Origin: Actinomadura madurae
Lineage (GTDB): Bacteria > Actinomycetota > Actinomycetes > Streptosporangiales > Streptosporangiaceae
Direction: 5' to 3'
Length of the DNA: 64,000 nt
NCBI RefSeq assembly: GCF_900115095.1
Contig: NZ_FOVH01000030.1
Span: 1-64,000 of the forward strand
The notes beneath the pieces are model-generated. The model saw nothing but the letters and a program-made list of their open reading frames with translations, had not been told where the DNA came from and ran no database searches. Numbering within the stretch: the stretch's first letter is position 1; each line of letters begins with the position of its first letter. Of this stretch, positions 30,396-39,746 are shown piece by piece. Position numbers and translations under genes: made by a program.

Positions 30396-31058
30396 TCAGC
30401 GGCGGGCGGCGTCGCGCTCGGCGGCGAGGCGCCGGGTCTCGGCGGAGACGGGGGCGCCGAGGATCGCGGCGACGACGTCGATCAGGTAGCTGGTGAACAG
30501 GCGGTCGTCGGTGCGGGGACCGGAGCGGGCGCGGCGGGACAGCTCGATGGAGGCGTAGAGGATGGCGGTGAAGCGGCGGTGCAGCCGGGCCGCGTCCTCT
30601 TCGAGCAGCGGCTCGACCAGGGTGCGCCAGCGGCAGAGGCTGTCGGGCGTCCGCTGGGCGGACGGTCCCGCTCCAGGAGGGTCGTCCAGGACGGCCGTGG
30701 GGACGAGCGGGTCCGGGCGGTTGACGACGTCCGCCCAGATCTGGAGGTAGGCGCGGCCGGACTCGTCGGTGAGCCGGGCCGCCATGGGGCGGACCAGGGC
30801 GGCGGCCAGGGGGCGGACGCCCGGCTCGCCGTCCTCGTAGGCGTCGAGCAGGGCGTGCCGGCGGGCCTCCACCTCGGGCGCGTGCCGGGCGAAGATCGCG
30901 CGGATGATCCCGGCGCGGTCCCCGAAGTGGTACTGGACGGCCGTGGCGTTGCGGGCGCCGGCCTCCTGCACGATCTCGCGGAGGCTGACGGCGTCCACGC
31001 CGCGGGCTGCGTAGAGGGCCTCGGCGGCGTCCAGCAGCCTCTCCCGCGTGTCACTCAT
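30396..31058 (-). CDS. TetR-family transcriptional regulator
   Basis: The 220-residue protein has the TetR helix-turn-helix at residues about 5-50 (LLDAAEALYAARGVDAVSLR and ATAVQYHFGDRAGII). The C-terminal ligand domain is undetermined. The gene overlaps the end of the acyl-CoA dehydrogenase gene by eight bases and is co-oriented with it, so it probably autoregulates the operon; a palindrome at 32396-32407 in the divergent promoter is a candidate operator. Confidence 0.9.
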   Translation of the reverse strand: MSDTRERLLDAAEALYAARGVDAVSLREIVQEAGARNATAVQYHFGDRAGIIRAIFARHAPEVEARRHALLDAYEDGEPGVRPLAAALVRPMAARLTDESGRAYLQIWADVVNRPDPLVPTAVLDDPPGAGPSAQRTPDSLCRWRTLVEPLLEEDAARLHRRFTAILYASIELSRRARSGPRTDDRLFTSYLIDVVAAILGAPVSAETRRLAAERDAARR

Positions 31059-32343
31059 CGCCGATCGCGTGCTCCAGGGCCTCGGCGAAGCGCTCCTCGG
31101 CCGCCGCCCGGCGGGTGGGCAGGTGGCCGGACGGCCACAGGCCCTCGACGGGCTCGACGCCGCGCAGCAGCTGCCGGGCCAGGGTGATCTTGTGGACCTC
31201 GGTGGGGCCGTCGGCGATGCCCATCGCCTCCGCCCCCATCATCATGGCGGCGAACGGCATCTCGTTCGACACGCCGAGGGCGCCGTGCAGGTGCATCGCG
31301 CGCTGGACGACGTCGTGGTACACCTTCGGCATCGCGGCCTTCACGGCGGCGATGTCCTTGCGGACCTTCCTGTAGTCCTTGTGCCTGTCGATGAGCCAGG
31401 CGGTGCGCAGGACGAGCAGCCGGAACTGCTCGATCTCGATCCAGCTGTCGGCGATCTTCTCCTGGGTCATCTGCATCTTGGCCAGCGGCCCGAAGCGCGT
31501 CTGCCGGGACACCGCGCGCTCGCACATCATGTCGAACGCCTTGCGGACCTGCGCGATGGTCCGCATTGCGTGGTGGATGCGGCCGCCGCCGAGCCGGGTC
31601 TGCGCGATGGCGAACGCGCCGCCCTCGTCGCCGAGGAGGTTCTCGGCGGGGACGCGGACGTCCTCGTAGCGCAGGTAGCCGTGCGACCCCTCGCGTTCGC
31701 CGCCGACGCCCACGTTCCGGACGGTGGTCAGGCCCGGCGCGTCGGCCGGCACGATGAACATGGACATGCCCTCGTAGGCGGACACGTCCGGGTTCGTCAC
31801 GGCCATCACGATGAGGAACGTGGCGTGGCGGGCGTTGGAGGAGAACCACTTCTCCCCGTTGATGACCCAGCCGTCCCCGTCGCGGGTGGCCCGGGTGGTG
31901 AACAGGGTCGGGTCGGCTCCCCCGTGCGGCTCGGTCATCGAGTAGGACGAGGAGATCTCGCCGTCCAGGAGGGGACGCAGGTAGCGCTCCTTCTGCCCGG
32001 GCGTGCCGAAGTGGGCGATGATCTCGGCGTTGCCGGAGTCGGGCGCCTGGCAGCCGAACACCGACGGCGCCCAGCGGGAGCGGCCGAGGATCTCGTTCAG
32101 CAGCGCCAGCTTCACCTGGCCGTACCCCTGGCCGCCGAGATCGGGGCCGAGGTGGCACGCCCACAGGCCCTTGTCGCGGACCTGGTCCTGCAGAGGGCGG
32201 ACAAGTCGCTTGTAGCGGGGGTCGGTCTTGTCGTAGGGGTCGCCGAGGACGAGGTCGAGGGGCTCGACCTCGTCCCGGACGAAGGCGTCCGCCCAGTCGA
32301 GAAGTTCCTGGTAGGCGGGGTCGGTCTCGAAGTCCCAAGCCAT
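31051..32343 (-). CDS. Acyl-CoA dehydrogenase
   Basis: The 430-residue FAD-dependent enzyme has the ACAD signatures YSMTEPHGGADPT and GEKWFSSNARHATF, and the C-terminal QRAMHLHGALGVSNEMPF segment; it would introduce a trans double bond into an acyl-CoA. Length and the early WACHLGPDLGGQGYGQ motif match the ACAD10/11-like group. GGGAGGG lies four bases before the ATG. A phosphotransferase of the ACAD10/11-associated APH type is encoded divergently, supporting a role in hydroxyacyl-CoA or unusual fatty-acid catabolism. Confidence 0.92.
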   Translation of the reverse strand: MAWDFETDPAYQELLDWADAFVRDEVEPLDLVLGDPYDKTDPRYKRLVRPLQDQVRDKGLWACHLGPDLGGQGYGQVKLALLNEILGRSRWAPSVFGCQAPDSGNAEIIAHFGTPGQKERYLRPLLDGEISSSYSMTEPHGGADPTLFTTRATRDGDGWVINGEKWFSSNARHATFLIVMAVTNPDVSAYEGMSMFIVPADAPGLTTVRNVGVGGEREGSHGYLRYEDVRVPAENLLGDEGGAFAIAQTRLGGGRIHHAMRTIAQVRKAFDMMCERAVSRQTRFGPLAKMQMTQEKIADSWIEIEQFRLLVLRTAWLIDRHKDYRKVRKDIAAVKAAMPKVYHDVVQRAMHLHGALGVSNEMPFAAMMMGAEAMGIADGPTEVHKITLARQLLRGVEPVEGLWPSGHLPTRRAAAEERFAEALEHAIGDE

Positions 32344-32395
32344 GGCGCCCTCCCGGGGTCGTGAGGACTCGATAATCCACCCACTTGAGGAAATA

Positions 32396-32407
32396 ATGCA
32401 AGTGCAT
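32396..32407. promoter_or_regulatory. Palindrome in divergent promoter, candidate TetR operator
   Basis: ATGCA-AG-TGCAT is a perfect 12-bp dyad in the 107-bp gap between the divergent acyl-CoA dehydrogenase and phosphotransferase genes. Confidence 0.4.
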
Positions 32408-32450
32408 GACTGTTAGTCTCCGGACGATCAGTGTCGGGAAGGGACCCGCC

Positions 32451-33515
32451 GTGCAGCCTGAGCAGATCGACCGCGCCCTCGTGGACTTCGGCGTCCTGGC
32501 CGGGTGGATGGACGGCCAGGACCTGCCGGGCGGGCCGTTCGAGGACGTCGAGGTGCTCACCGGCGGCACCCAGAACACCCTGGTCCGGTTCCGCCGCGGC
32601 GGCCGCGAGTACGTGCTCAGACGCGGCCCCGGCCATCTGCGGCCGCGGACGAACGACGTCCTGCGCCGCGAGGCGCGCGTGCTCGCCGCGCTCGACGGGA
32701 CCGACGTCCCCGCGCCGCGCCTCGTCGCCGCCTGCCCGGACGAGTCCGTCATGGGCGGCGCGGTGTTCTACCTGATGACCGTGGTCGAGGGCTTCAACGC
32801 CTCGGTGACCTTGCCCGAGCGGCACGCCGGGGACGCCTCCGTCCGGCGCGAGATGGGGTTGAACGCGGCCCGCGCGCTGGCGGCGCTGGGCGCGGTCGAC
32901 CACGAGGCGGCCGGCCTGCGGGACTTCGGCAGGCCGGAGGGGTTCCTGGAGCGGCAGGTGGGCCGCTGGATGTCCGAGCTCGATTCCTACAGCGCCCTGG
33001 ACGGCTACCCCGGGCCGGACATCCCCGGCCTGGACGACGTGGCCCGCTGGCTGGAGGAGCGCCGACCGAGGACGTGGCGTCCCGGGATCCTGCACGGCGA
33101 CTACCACCTGGCCAACCTGATGTACTCCTTCGACGGGCCCGAGGTCGCGGCGATCGTCGACTGGGAGATGTGCACGATCGGCGACCCGCTGCTGGACCTC
33201 GGCTGGCTGCTCGCCACCTGGCCCGACCGCGCCGACCAGAGCGCGGCGCTGGCCGGTCCCCTCGGCGCGGCCGGCGGGCTGCCCACCGCGGACGAGCTGG
33301 TCGCCGCCTACGCCGAGCGCGCGGACGCCGTCGCCGGGCGCGACCTGCCGTCCATCACCTGGTACGCGGTGCTCGCGTGCTTCAAGCTCGGCATCGTCCT
33401 GGAGGGGACCCACGCCCGCGCCTTCGCAGGAAAGGCGCCCAAGGAGACCGGCGACCTCCTCCACGGCATCACGCTCGGCCTCTTCCAGCGCGCCCGCGGC
33501 TTCATCGACCCGTAA
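32451..33515 (+). CDS. Aminoglycoside-phosphotransferase-like (APH family) protein, ACAD10/11-associated
   Basis: The 354-residue protein kinase-like-fold enzyme has the APH nucleotide-loop region (GGTQNTLVRF), the invariant Lys region YVLRRGP, catalytic HGDYHLANLMY and metal-binding IVDWEMCTIGDPLLDLGWL. In human ACAD10/11 this domain phosphorylates 4-hydroxyacyl-CoA before beta-oxidation; the divergent dehydrogenase makes that plausible here. The GTG at 32451 (AAGGGA six bases before) is preferred over the ATG at 32406, which falls inside the palindrome. Confidence 0.85.
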   Translation: MQPEQIDRALVDFGVLAGWMDGQDLPGGPFEDVEVLTGGTQNTLVRFRRGGREYVLRRGPGHLRPRTNDVLRREARVLAALDGTDVPAPRLVAACPDESVMGGAVFYLMTVVEGFNASVTLPERHAGDASVRREMGLNAARALAALGAVDHEAAGLRDFGRPEGFLERQVGRWMSELDSYSALDGYPGPDIPGLDDVARWLEERRPRTWRPGILHGDYHLANLMYSFDGPEVAAIVDWEMCTIGDPLLDLGWLLATWPDRADQSAALAGPLGAAGGLPTADELVAAYAERADAVAGRDLPSITWYAVLACFKLGIVLEGTHARAFAGKAPKETGDLLHGITLGLFQRARGFIDP

Positions 33516-33590
33516 GGCCGGACGCACCGTTCCCCGCCCTCCGATCTCGTGCGGATGATCAAGAACTGCGAGGATGCCGGAGGAGGTGCG

Positions 33591-34097
33591 ATGAAGATCC
33601 GAAAGGGCGGGCCCGGCGACGCGCCCGTCATGATGGCGATGCTGGACGGCGCCGTGGCGTGGCTCGCCTCGAACGGCCGCACGGGGCAGTGGGGCAGCGA
33701 GCCGTGGTCGGAGGATCCGCGGCGCGTGGAGCGCATCGCGGGCATCGCCCGCGACGACGAGATCTGGGCGGCGGAGGTGGACGGGAGCCCGGCCGGGGTC
33801 ATGGCCGTGTCGCCGGGACCGCCGCACTACGTCGACCCGATCGACGAGCCCGAGCTGTACATCACCCTGCTGGTGACCGATCGCGCGTTCGCCGGGCACG
33901 GGGTCGGCGCCGCCCTCATCTCCAAGGCGAAGGACGAGGCCCGCGCGAAGGGCGCCGGCCTGCTGCGCGTCGACTGCTACCGCGGCGGCGACGGGCGGCT
34001 CGTCGAGTACTACCGGCGCAACGGCTTCGAGCCGGTCGGGGACTTCACCGTGGGCGACTGGCCGGGAAAGCTGTTGTCCCAGCGTGTCGGGGGCTAG
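33591..34097 (+). CDS. GNAT-family N-acetyltransferase
   Basis: The 168-residue protein has the GNAT core with acetyl-CoA-binding VTDRAFAGHGVGAALISKA (a variant of the R/Q-x-x-G-x-G/A loop) and the C-terminal VEYYRRNGFEPVGDF strand. GGAGGAGG precedes the ATG at 33591 by four bases. Substrate unknown. It follows the APH-like gene after 75 bases and may share its transcript. Confidence 0.88.
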   Translation: MKIRKGGPGDAPVMMAMLDGAVAWLASNGRTGQWGSEPWSEDPRRVERIAGIARDDEIWAAEVDGSPAGVMAVSPGPPHYVDPIDEPELYITLLVTDRAFAGHGVGAALISKAKDEARAKGAGLLRVDCYRGGDGRLVEYYRRNGFEPVGDFTVGDWPGKLLSQRVGG

Positions 34098-34283
34098 CCC
34101 CGCCCCGCCTTGCAAAACCGGGCGGCGCGACGCAGCCTGGTAGGTGACGGTGAGAACGGGGCAGTCGGTGACGCCCTTACGCCGCACGGACGGCGACCGA
34201 GCCGCTCGCCCCGTTCCGCCGCTCCAAGCCTCACGTCGGATTCCTGCCAGCGAGGCCGCCCGATCGCGGTGCAGGCTCGGGGC

Positions 34284-35222
34284 ATGACCAGAGACTTCCG
34301 CTTCGGCGTGGTGGGCGAGTCGATCCGCTCCGGCGCCGAGCTGGCCGAGACCGCCCGCCGCGCGGAGGACCTCGGATACGACGTCCTGACGCTGCGGGAC
34401 CACTTCGTCGCCGAGCCCTTCGGCGAGCAGCTCGCGCCGATGGCGGCGCTGGCGTACGCCGCGTCCGCGACGAGCACGCTGCGGCTGGGCACGATGGTGC
34501 TCTCCAACGACTTCCGGCACCCGGTGATGCTCGCCAAGGAGGCCGCCACCCTCGACCACCTCTCGGGAGGGCGGTTCGAGCTGGGCCTCGGCGCGGGCTG
34601 GCTGCGCGAGGAGTACGAGGCCGCCGGGATCGCGTTCGACCGGGCCGGGACGAGGGTCGGGCGGCTGGAGGAGTCTCTGCTCGTCCTGCGGAGTCTGCTC
34701 GGCGGAGAGAAGACCGTTTTCTCAGGCGAGCACTACCGGATCGACGGCCTGACCGTCTTCCCGGTCCCCGCCGCGCGCCCGCCGCTCGTCGTCGGCGCCG
34801 GGAGCCGGCGCATGCTCGGCATCGCCGGACGGCACGCCGACACCGTCGGCATCCTTCCGCGCGCCCTCCCCGAGGGCGCGATCTCGGACGAGATCTCCGA
34901 ACGCCTCCCCGAAACGATCGCCCGCAAGGTCGAGTGGGTCCGCGAGGCCGCCGACGGGCGGGACGTCGAGCTGAGCATGATGGTGACGCCGACGTTCGGC
35001 CCCGATCCGCGGCGCGCCGCCGCCAGGGTCGCGGTCACCCGCGGCTGGGGCACCTCGTCTGCCGACCTCGTCCTCGGCATGCCGTCCCAGTTCGTCGGCC
35101 CGCCCGAGCACATCGCCGAGCAGATGCTCGCCCGCCGGGACCGCTTCGGCTTCACCTACTACCAGGTGTCCGACACCGTCATGGAGGAGTTCGCCCCGGT
35201 CATCCCGCTGCTGGCCGGCTAG
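34284..35222 (+). CDS. LLM-class F420-dependent oxidoreductase (TIGR03621-like)
   Basis: The 312-residue luciferase-like TIM barrel has ARRAEDLGYDVLTLRDHF, TLDHLSGGRFELGLGAGW and PPLVVGAGSRRMLGIAGRHADTV-type motifs. Actinobacterial members use coenzyme F420. It is convergent with the ABC transporter operon, the two stop codons sharing CTAG. The 186 bases upstream contain no gene. Confidence 0.88.
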   Translation: MTRDFRFGVVGESIRSGAELAETARRAEDLGYDVLTLRDHFVAEPFGEQLAPMAALAYAASATSTLRLGTMVLSNDFRHPVMLAKEAATLDHLSGGRFELGLGAGWLREEYEAAGIAFDRAGTRVGRLEESLLVLRSLLGGEKTVFSGEHYRIDGLTVFPVPAARPPLVVGAGSRRMLGIAGRHADTVGILPRALPEGAISDEISERLPETIARKVEWVREAADGRDVELSMMVTPTFGPDPRRAAARVAVTRGWGTSSADLVLGMPSQFVGPPEHIAEQMLARRDRFGFTYYQVSDTVMEEFAPVIPLLAG

Positions 35223-36718
35223 CCGGCCGGAGCGGCGAAGCCGGCGTTCATGGCGAGGCTCAGCTCCGGTTCGGTGAGCCGGTCGCCGTCCAGCGCGGCG
35301 ACGATCCGGCCGTGCTGGAGGACGACGACGCGGTCGCACAGCTCGACCAGCTCCGCGAGGTCGCTGGAGGCGATGAGCACCACCTTCCCCTGACCGGCGA
35401 GCTCCCGGACGATGTCGTGCAGCTCGCCGCGGGCGCCCACGTCCACGCCCCGCGTGGGATCGTCCAGGGCGAGGACGGCCGGATCGGCGTCCAGCCACTT
35501 GGCGAGGACCACCTTCTGCTGGTTCCCGCCCGACAGGTCGCCGGCGCGGCCGTGGACGTCCCCGCGGACCCTCAGCCGCACCAGATGGCCGCGGGAACGT
35601 TCGACCAGGCGTGCGCGGCGGGGCATCGGTCCGCCGCGCCCCTGCCCGAGCCAGCTCACCGACGTGATGTTCTCCCAGAGCGTCTTGTCGAGCATCAGCC
35701 CGCGGCCCTTGCGGTCGCCAGAGATGTAGGCGACGCCCTTGGTGACGGCGTGCCGGGCGGAACGGGGCGACCGCCCGTCCGGCAGCCGGACGGAACCGGA
35801 CGAGGGGCGCACCCGGCCGCATACGGCGTCGAGGACGGCGAGATGCCCCGCCCCCTGCAGGCCCGCCAGCCCGACGATCTCCCCGCCCCGGGCCGTCAGG
35901 GACACCTCGCGCAGGCGTCCCGGGACGGTGACGCCGGCGAGGGCGACCGCCGCCCCGCCGGAGCGGCGCGGGGCGGCGGCGTCCGCGGGGTCCGCGCGCC
36001 GGGCGGCCTGCCCGAGCATCGCGGCGACCAGGGAGTCCAGGCCGACGTCGGCGACCGGCGCGCCCGCGAGCACGACCCGGCCGTCCCGCAGGACGGTGAC
36101 CCGGGTCGCGACCCGCATCACCTCTTCCAGGAAGTGCGAGATGTACAGGACGGCGTGCCCCCGCGCGGCCAGCCGCCGGGTGACGGCGGCGAGCCGGGCG
36201 GCGGCGTCGCGGGGCAGCGCCGAGGTGGGCTCGTCCAGGATCAGGACGCGGGGGTCCTGCAGCAGCGCGCGGCAGATCTCCAGCAGCTGCCGGTCCGCGA
36301 GGGGCAGCTCGCCGACCTTCGCGTGCGGCGGCGGGTCCAGGCCGAGCTCGGCGAGGACGGGCCCGGCGACCCGCCGCATCTCCCGCGTGCTGACCAGGCC
36401 GCCGCGCCGCGGCGCCCCGTACGGGAACAGGTTCTCCAGCACGGTCAGGTCGTCGTAGGTCATCAGCTCCTGCGACACGATCGCGACGCCCTGCGCCGCT
36501 GCCCGTCGGGCGTCGGCGAACCGGACCGGGAAGCCGTCCAGTTCGACCGTGCCGCCCTCGGGCCGCACCACACCGGAGATGACCTTCACGAGGGTGGACT
36601 TGCCCGCGCCGTTCTCGCCGACGAGCGCGTGCACCTCCCCCGCGTCCAGAGTGATGCCGACGCCGTCGAGCGCGGTGACCCCGCCGTAGTGCTTGACCAG
36701 GCCGGAGGCGACCAGCAT
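35219..36718 (-). CDS. Sugar-type ABC transporter ATP-binding protein (RbsA-like, two domains)
   Basis: The 499-residue protein has two ATPase halves. The first has Walker A GENGAGKST, a signature in the GELPLADRQLLEICRAL segment and Walker B VLILDEPT; the second has a degenerate P-loop (GLAGLQGAGH), signature LSGGNQQK and Walker B VLALDDPT. This is the CUT2/ribose import arrangement. It is the last gene of a permease, binding protein, ATPase operon. GGGAGG precedes the ATG. Confidence 0.93.
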   Translation of the reverse strand: MLVASGLVKHYGGVTALDGVGITLDAGEVHALVGENGAGKSTLVKVISGVVRPEGGTVELDGFPVRFADARRAAAQGVAIVSQELMTYDDLTVLENLFPYGAPRRGGLVSTREMRRVAGPVLAELGLDPPPHAKVGELPLADRQLLEICRALLQDPRVLILDEPTSALPRDAAARLAAVTRRLAARGHAVLYISHFLEEVMRVATRVTVLRDGRVVLAGAPVADVGLDSLVAAMLGQAARRADPADAAAPRRSGGAAVALAGVTVPGRLREVSLTARGGEIVGLAGLQGAGHLAVLDAVCGRVRPSSGSVRLPDGRSPRSARHAVTKGVAYISGDRKGRGLMLDKTLWENITSVSWLGQGRGGPMPRRARLVERSRGHLVRLRVRGDVHGRAGDLSGGNQQKVVLAKWLDADPAVLALDDPTRGVDVGARGELHDIVRELAGQGKVVLIASSDLAELVELCDRVVVLQHGRIVAALDGDRLTEPELSLAMNAGFAAPAG

Positions 36719-36731
36719 CAGCGCCTCCCTG

Positions 36732-37808
36732 TCATCGGGCGTCCTTCAGCGGGCGCATGCTCGCCTGCTGGTTCGCGAGCAGCTTGTCCAGCTGCGGCTT
36801 GTACCACCGGTAGGCGTTCTGCACCGACTGCTGGCGCGTGAGGATCTCGTCGATGTTGGACGAGTCCATCACCAGTCCGGGCGTCTTGAACCAGCCGTCC
36901 GGCAGCTTGCCGTCGTTCTCCCGCACCGACTTGATCAGGATCGCGGTGGCGATGTAGCCCTTGAGGTAGTGCTCGGGGTCGATGCCGGCGAAGTTGGTGC
37001 CCTTCTTGATGTACTCCAGGGTCTTCGGGTCGACGTCGAACCCGGCCGTCAGGTACTTGCCCTTCTTCTGCTCCTTGAGCCGGCCGAGGTTGTAGCTGTC
37101 GGCGTCGCCGACACCGAGGAACGCCAGCGCGTCCGGGTTGGCGTTCACCTGCGACTGCCATGCGCCGTAGTTCTGCGCGGGATCGCTGTAGGTCTGGAAC
37201 GGGCCGACGACGCGGATGCCCGGCGCCAGCTTCGCGAACGTTTCCTTGATGCCCTTGGCGCGGCTGTCGAGGACGGGCGTCCCCGGGTTGGGCACGCCGA
37301 CGACCACGGTCCCCTTCGCGTCCGAGCCGAGCTTCTTCACCGTCGCCTCGGCGAGCAGCCCGCCCAGCTCGTAGTTGTCGTTGCCGACGTAGAAGGTCAC
37401 CTTGCTGCCGTCCGTCGGCGCCGTGTCGAGCGCGACGATCGGGATGCCCTTGTCGACCGCCTGGGCGGCCGGGCGGGTGAAGATCGGCGGGTCGAGGTTC
37501 TCCAGCACGATGCCGTCCGGGTGGGTGACGGTGAGGTTCTGGAACAGCTGCTGCTCGGCGGGCCCGTCGGTGTTGGGCGGTCCGACGACCTTGAAGTCGA
37601 TGTTCCCGGCCTGCTTGGACGCCTCGGTCGCGCCCTCGTACATCTCGCGGGCGAAGTTGAGGCTGTAGTTGGCGACGGCGATGCCCATCCTGAGGCGCTC
37701 GCCCTCGCCTCCGGAGCCGCCGCCGTCACCGCAGGACGCGGTGGCGAGGGCGGCGCCGAGCACGAGGGCGGCGGCCGCCGCGACGGGCCCGCGGGGACGC
37801 GGGATCAT
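36732..37808 (-). CDS. Sugar-type ABC transporter substrate-binding lipoprotein
   Basis: The 358-residue precursor has a lipoprotein signal peptide with the lipobox-like ATASC (Cys about 26) and a periplasmic-binding-protein type 1 (RbsB-like) fold: LRMGIAVANYSLNF, PDGIVLENLDPP and IPIVALDTAP motifs. Ligand unknown; neighbouring genes favour a small hydroxylated or aromatic acid-related substrate as much as a sugar. The ATG overlaps the permease stop (ATGA) and follows GGAGG. Confidence 0.92.
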   Translation of the reverse strand: MIPRPRGPVAAAAALVLGAALATASCGDGGGSGGEGERLRMGIAVANYSLNFAREMYEGATEASKQAGNIDFKVVGPPNTDGPAEQQLFQNLTVTHPDGIVLENLDPPIFTRPAAQAVDKGIPIVALDTAPTDGSKVTFYVGNDNYELGGLLAEATVKKLGSDAKGTVVVGVPNPGTPVLDSRAKGIKETFAKLAPGIRVVGPFQTYSDPAQNYGAWQSQVNANPDALAFLGVGDADSYNLGRLKEQKKGKYLTAGFDVDPKTLEYIKKGTNFAGIDPEHYLKGYIATAILIKSVRENDGKLPDGWFKTPGLVMDSSNIDEILTRQQSVQNAYRWYKPQLDKLLANQQASMRPLKDAR

Positions 37809-38845
37809 GGGTTCCTCCCTGAAGAGCGCAGGTCACGGATGCGGCGCAGCAGCGGCGCGGCGCCGACGGCGGCGAGGATCACGCCGCCGGTCGCGAAGGT
37901 CGTCCAGTTGATGGGGACCTCGAAGAACACCAGCGCCGCGGTGACGGCGCCGAGGATGAGGGTGCCCGCCGCGGCGCCGAGGACGGAGCCGGTTCCGCCC
38001 TTCAGCGGGGTGCCGCCGATGATGGCCGCGGCGATGGCCGTGAGCTCGTAGCCCTGGCCGATGGTGGGGTCCCCGGCGATGAAGAACGCCAGGGCGAGGA
38101 CGGCCGCCACCCCAGCCATCAGCCCGGACAGGGCGAGCGCCGCGATCCGGGTGCGGGTGACGGGCAGCCCGCCGAACTCGGCCGCCTCGGGGTTGGAGCC
38201 GATCGCCCGGACCCGCGCCCCGAACCTCGTCCGGGTGAACACGACGGTCAGCACGGCCACGGCGAGGGCGAACACCCACACCGCGTTCGGCACGCCGAGG
38301 GACTCGCCGCCTCCCAGCACGCTGAAGAAGGCGTGCTCCTGCGGCAGGTCGGTGACCTGCTTCCCCTCGGCCAGCGCCAGCCCCACGCCGCGCAGCAGCA
38401 TCAGCGTGGCGAGCGTGACGATGAACGACGGCAGCCGCAGATACGTCGTCACGGCGCCGTTGAGCGCGCCGAGCAGCGCCGACAGGGCCGGCACCGCGAG
38501 GGCGGCGAGCCACGGGTTCCAGCCGTCCCTGATCAGCAGCGCGCCCACGACGACGCCCATCGCGTACATCCCGCCGACCGACAGGTCGACCTCGCGCATC
38601 GCAAGCGCGAACACCATCCCGCACGCCATCAGGCCGACGTAGACCGAGTTGTGCGCGGTCGTCAGCAGGTTGCCGGCGCGCAGGAAGTCCGGCTGGAGCA
38701 GGCCGACGCCCAGCACCAGCAGGATGAGCACGCCGACGACGCCGGCCTCGTCGGGGACCGGGCGCCGGGCCCGGGGCCGCCCCGCCGGGGGCTCGCCCTT
38801 CGTGTTCTCCGGGGCCGGCGTGACCGCGGGCTTTCGTTCGGACAT
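37805..38845 (-). CDS. Sugar-type ABC transporter permease (RbsC-like)
   Basis: The 346-residue membrane protein has about nine to ten hydrophobic segments and the conserved EVDLSVGGMYAMGVV and TLATLMLLRGVGLAL motifs of BPD_transp_2 permeases, plus AIAAAIIGGTPLKGGTGSVLG near the C terminus. First gene of its operon, divergent from the SDR gene. The ATG at 38845 lacks a strong binding site; a GTG at 38878 is an alternative. Confidence 0.9.
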   Translation of the reverse strand: MSERKPAVTPAPENTKGEPPAGRPRARRPVPDEAGVVGVLILLVLGVGLLQPDFLRAGNLLTTAHNSVYVGLMACGMVFALAMREVDLSVGGMYAMGVVVGALLIRDGWNPWLAALAVPALSALLGALNGAVTTYLRLPSFIVTLATLMLLRGVGLALAEGKQVTDLPQEHAFFSVLGGGESLGVPNAVWVFALAVAVLTVVFTRTRFGARVRAIGSNPEAAEFGGLPVTRTRIAALALSGLMAGVAAVLALAFFIAGDPTIGQGYELTAIAAAIIGGTPLKGGTGSVLGAAAGTLILGAVTAALVFFEVPINWTTFATGGVILAAVGAAPLLRRIRDLRSSGRNP

Positions 38846-38888
38846 GCGGCGAGCATGTGACCGGCCCCACTCCACCACAAGGAACCCG

Positions 38889-38903
38889 TTTCAATGAATG
38901 AAA
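38889..38903. promoter_or_regulatory. TTTCA-N5-TGAAA dyad, candidate IclR operator
   Basis: TTTCA-ATGAA-TGAAA lies in the divergent promoter between the ABC permease and SDR genes, flanked by CCCG and CGGGG. The pattern fits IclR-type sites, and an IclR regulator is encoded in the same cluster at 41462. Confidence 0.4.
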
Positions 38904-38947
38904 ACGGGGCCTTGCCGGGACCGCGGGCATGGCGCAGGCTGCCGTCC

Positions 38948-39700
38948 ATGAGCGAGACGCCGTCGATGAACGGGACGCGGCGGGTCGCCCTCGTGACCGG
39001 TGCGGCGGGCGGGCTGGGGCGCGAGTTCGCGATCGCCCTTGCGGCGCGCGGGCACCGCGTCGCGGGACTCGACCTCGCCGACCAGTCGGGCACCGCGGAG
39101 GCGATCGGCGACCGCTTCCATCCGGTGCGCGCGGACGTGACCGACCCCGACGAGGTCGAGGCCGCCGTCGAGGAGGCCGCCGCGAGGTTCGGCGGCCTGC
39201 ACGTGGTGGTGAACAACGCCGGGATCTATCCGCCGCTGGAGTTCGAGAAGACGACGCTGGAGGACTGGCGCAGGATCCTGCGGGTGAACCTGGACGGCCC
39301 GTTCCTGGTGTCGCGGGCCGCGCTCCCCCACCTGAAGGCGGCCGGCTGGGGGCGGATCGTCAACATCGCCTCCGCCGTGGTGTTCCTCGGGCCGCCCGAC
39401 CTCGTCGCCTACACGACGTCCAAGGCCGGCCTCGTCGGCTTCACCCGCGCCCTGGCGAGCGCGGTCGGCCCTCACGGGATCACGGTCAACGCGATCGCAC
39501 CGGGCCTCACCCGGACCGACACCGCGGCCCGGACGACCGGCGCGGACGGCGCGTTCGAGCGGGTCCGAGACCTGCAGATCGTCCCGGCGGTCGAGGAGCC
39601 CCGCGACCTGGTGTCGACGCTCCTGTACGTGTGCGACGAGGGCAGCGGCTTCCTCACCGGCCAGACGATCAACGTCGACGGCGGCTCCGCCCTGCACTGA
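38948..39700 (+). CDS. Short-chain dehydrogenase/reductase
   Basis: The 250-residue classical SDR has the NAD(P)-binding TGAAGGLGREFA (residues about 15-26), NNAGIY, catalytic Ser in NIASAVVF, YTTSKAG (Tyr/Lys pair) and the C-terminal TGQTINVDGGSALH. It oxidises or reduces an alcohol or ketone. The next gene encodes a benzoylformate-decarboxylase-like enzyme, so oxidation of a 2-hydroxy acid to the 2-oxo acid is attractive but unproven. The ATG at 38948 is preferred; upstream ATG 38894 lies within the candidate operator. Confidence 0.92.
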   Translation: MSETPSMNGTRRVALVTGAAGGLGREFAIALAARGHRVAGLDLADQSGTAEAIGDRFHPVRADVTDPDEVEAAVEEAAARFGGLHVVVNNAGIYPPLEFEKTTLEDWRRILRVNLDGPFLVSRAALPHLKAAGWGRIVNIASAVVFLGPPDLVAYTTSKAGLVGFTRALASAVGPHGITVNAIAPGLTRTDTAARTTGADGAFERVRDLQIVPAVEEPRDLVSTLLYVCDEGSGFLTGQTINVDGGSALH

Positions 39701-39746
39701 CCACCCGGCCGGCCGGCACGGGCTCCGACGACGTGGGAGGCAGGAC

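Noticed and set aside
34130..34200. tRNA-like sequence (GCAGCCTGGTAGG resembles a D-arm)
   Set aside because: No matching acceptor stem, anticodon arm or GGTTCGAATCC T-loop follows.
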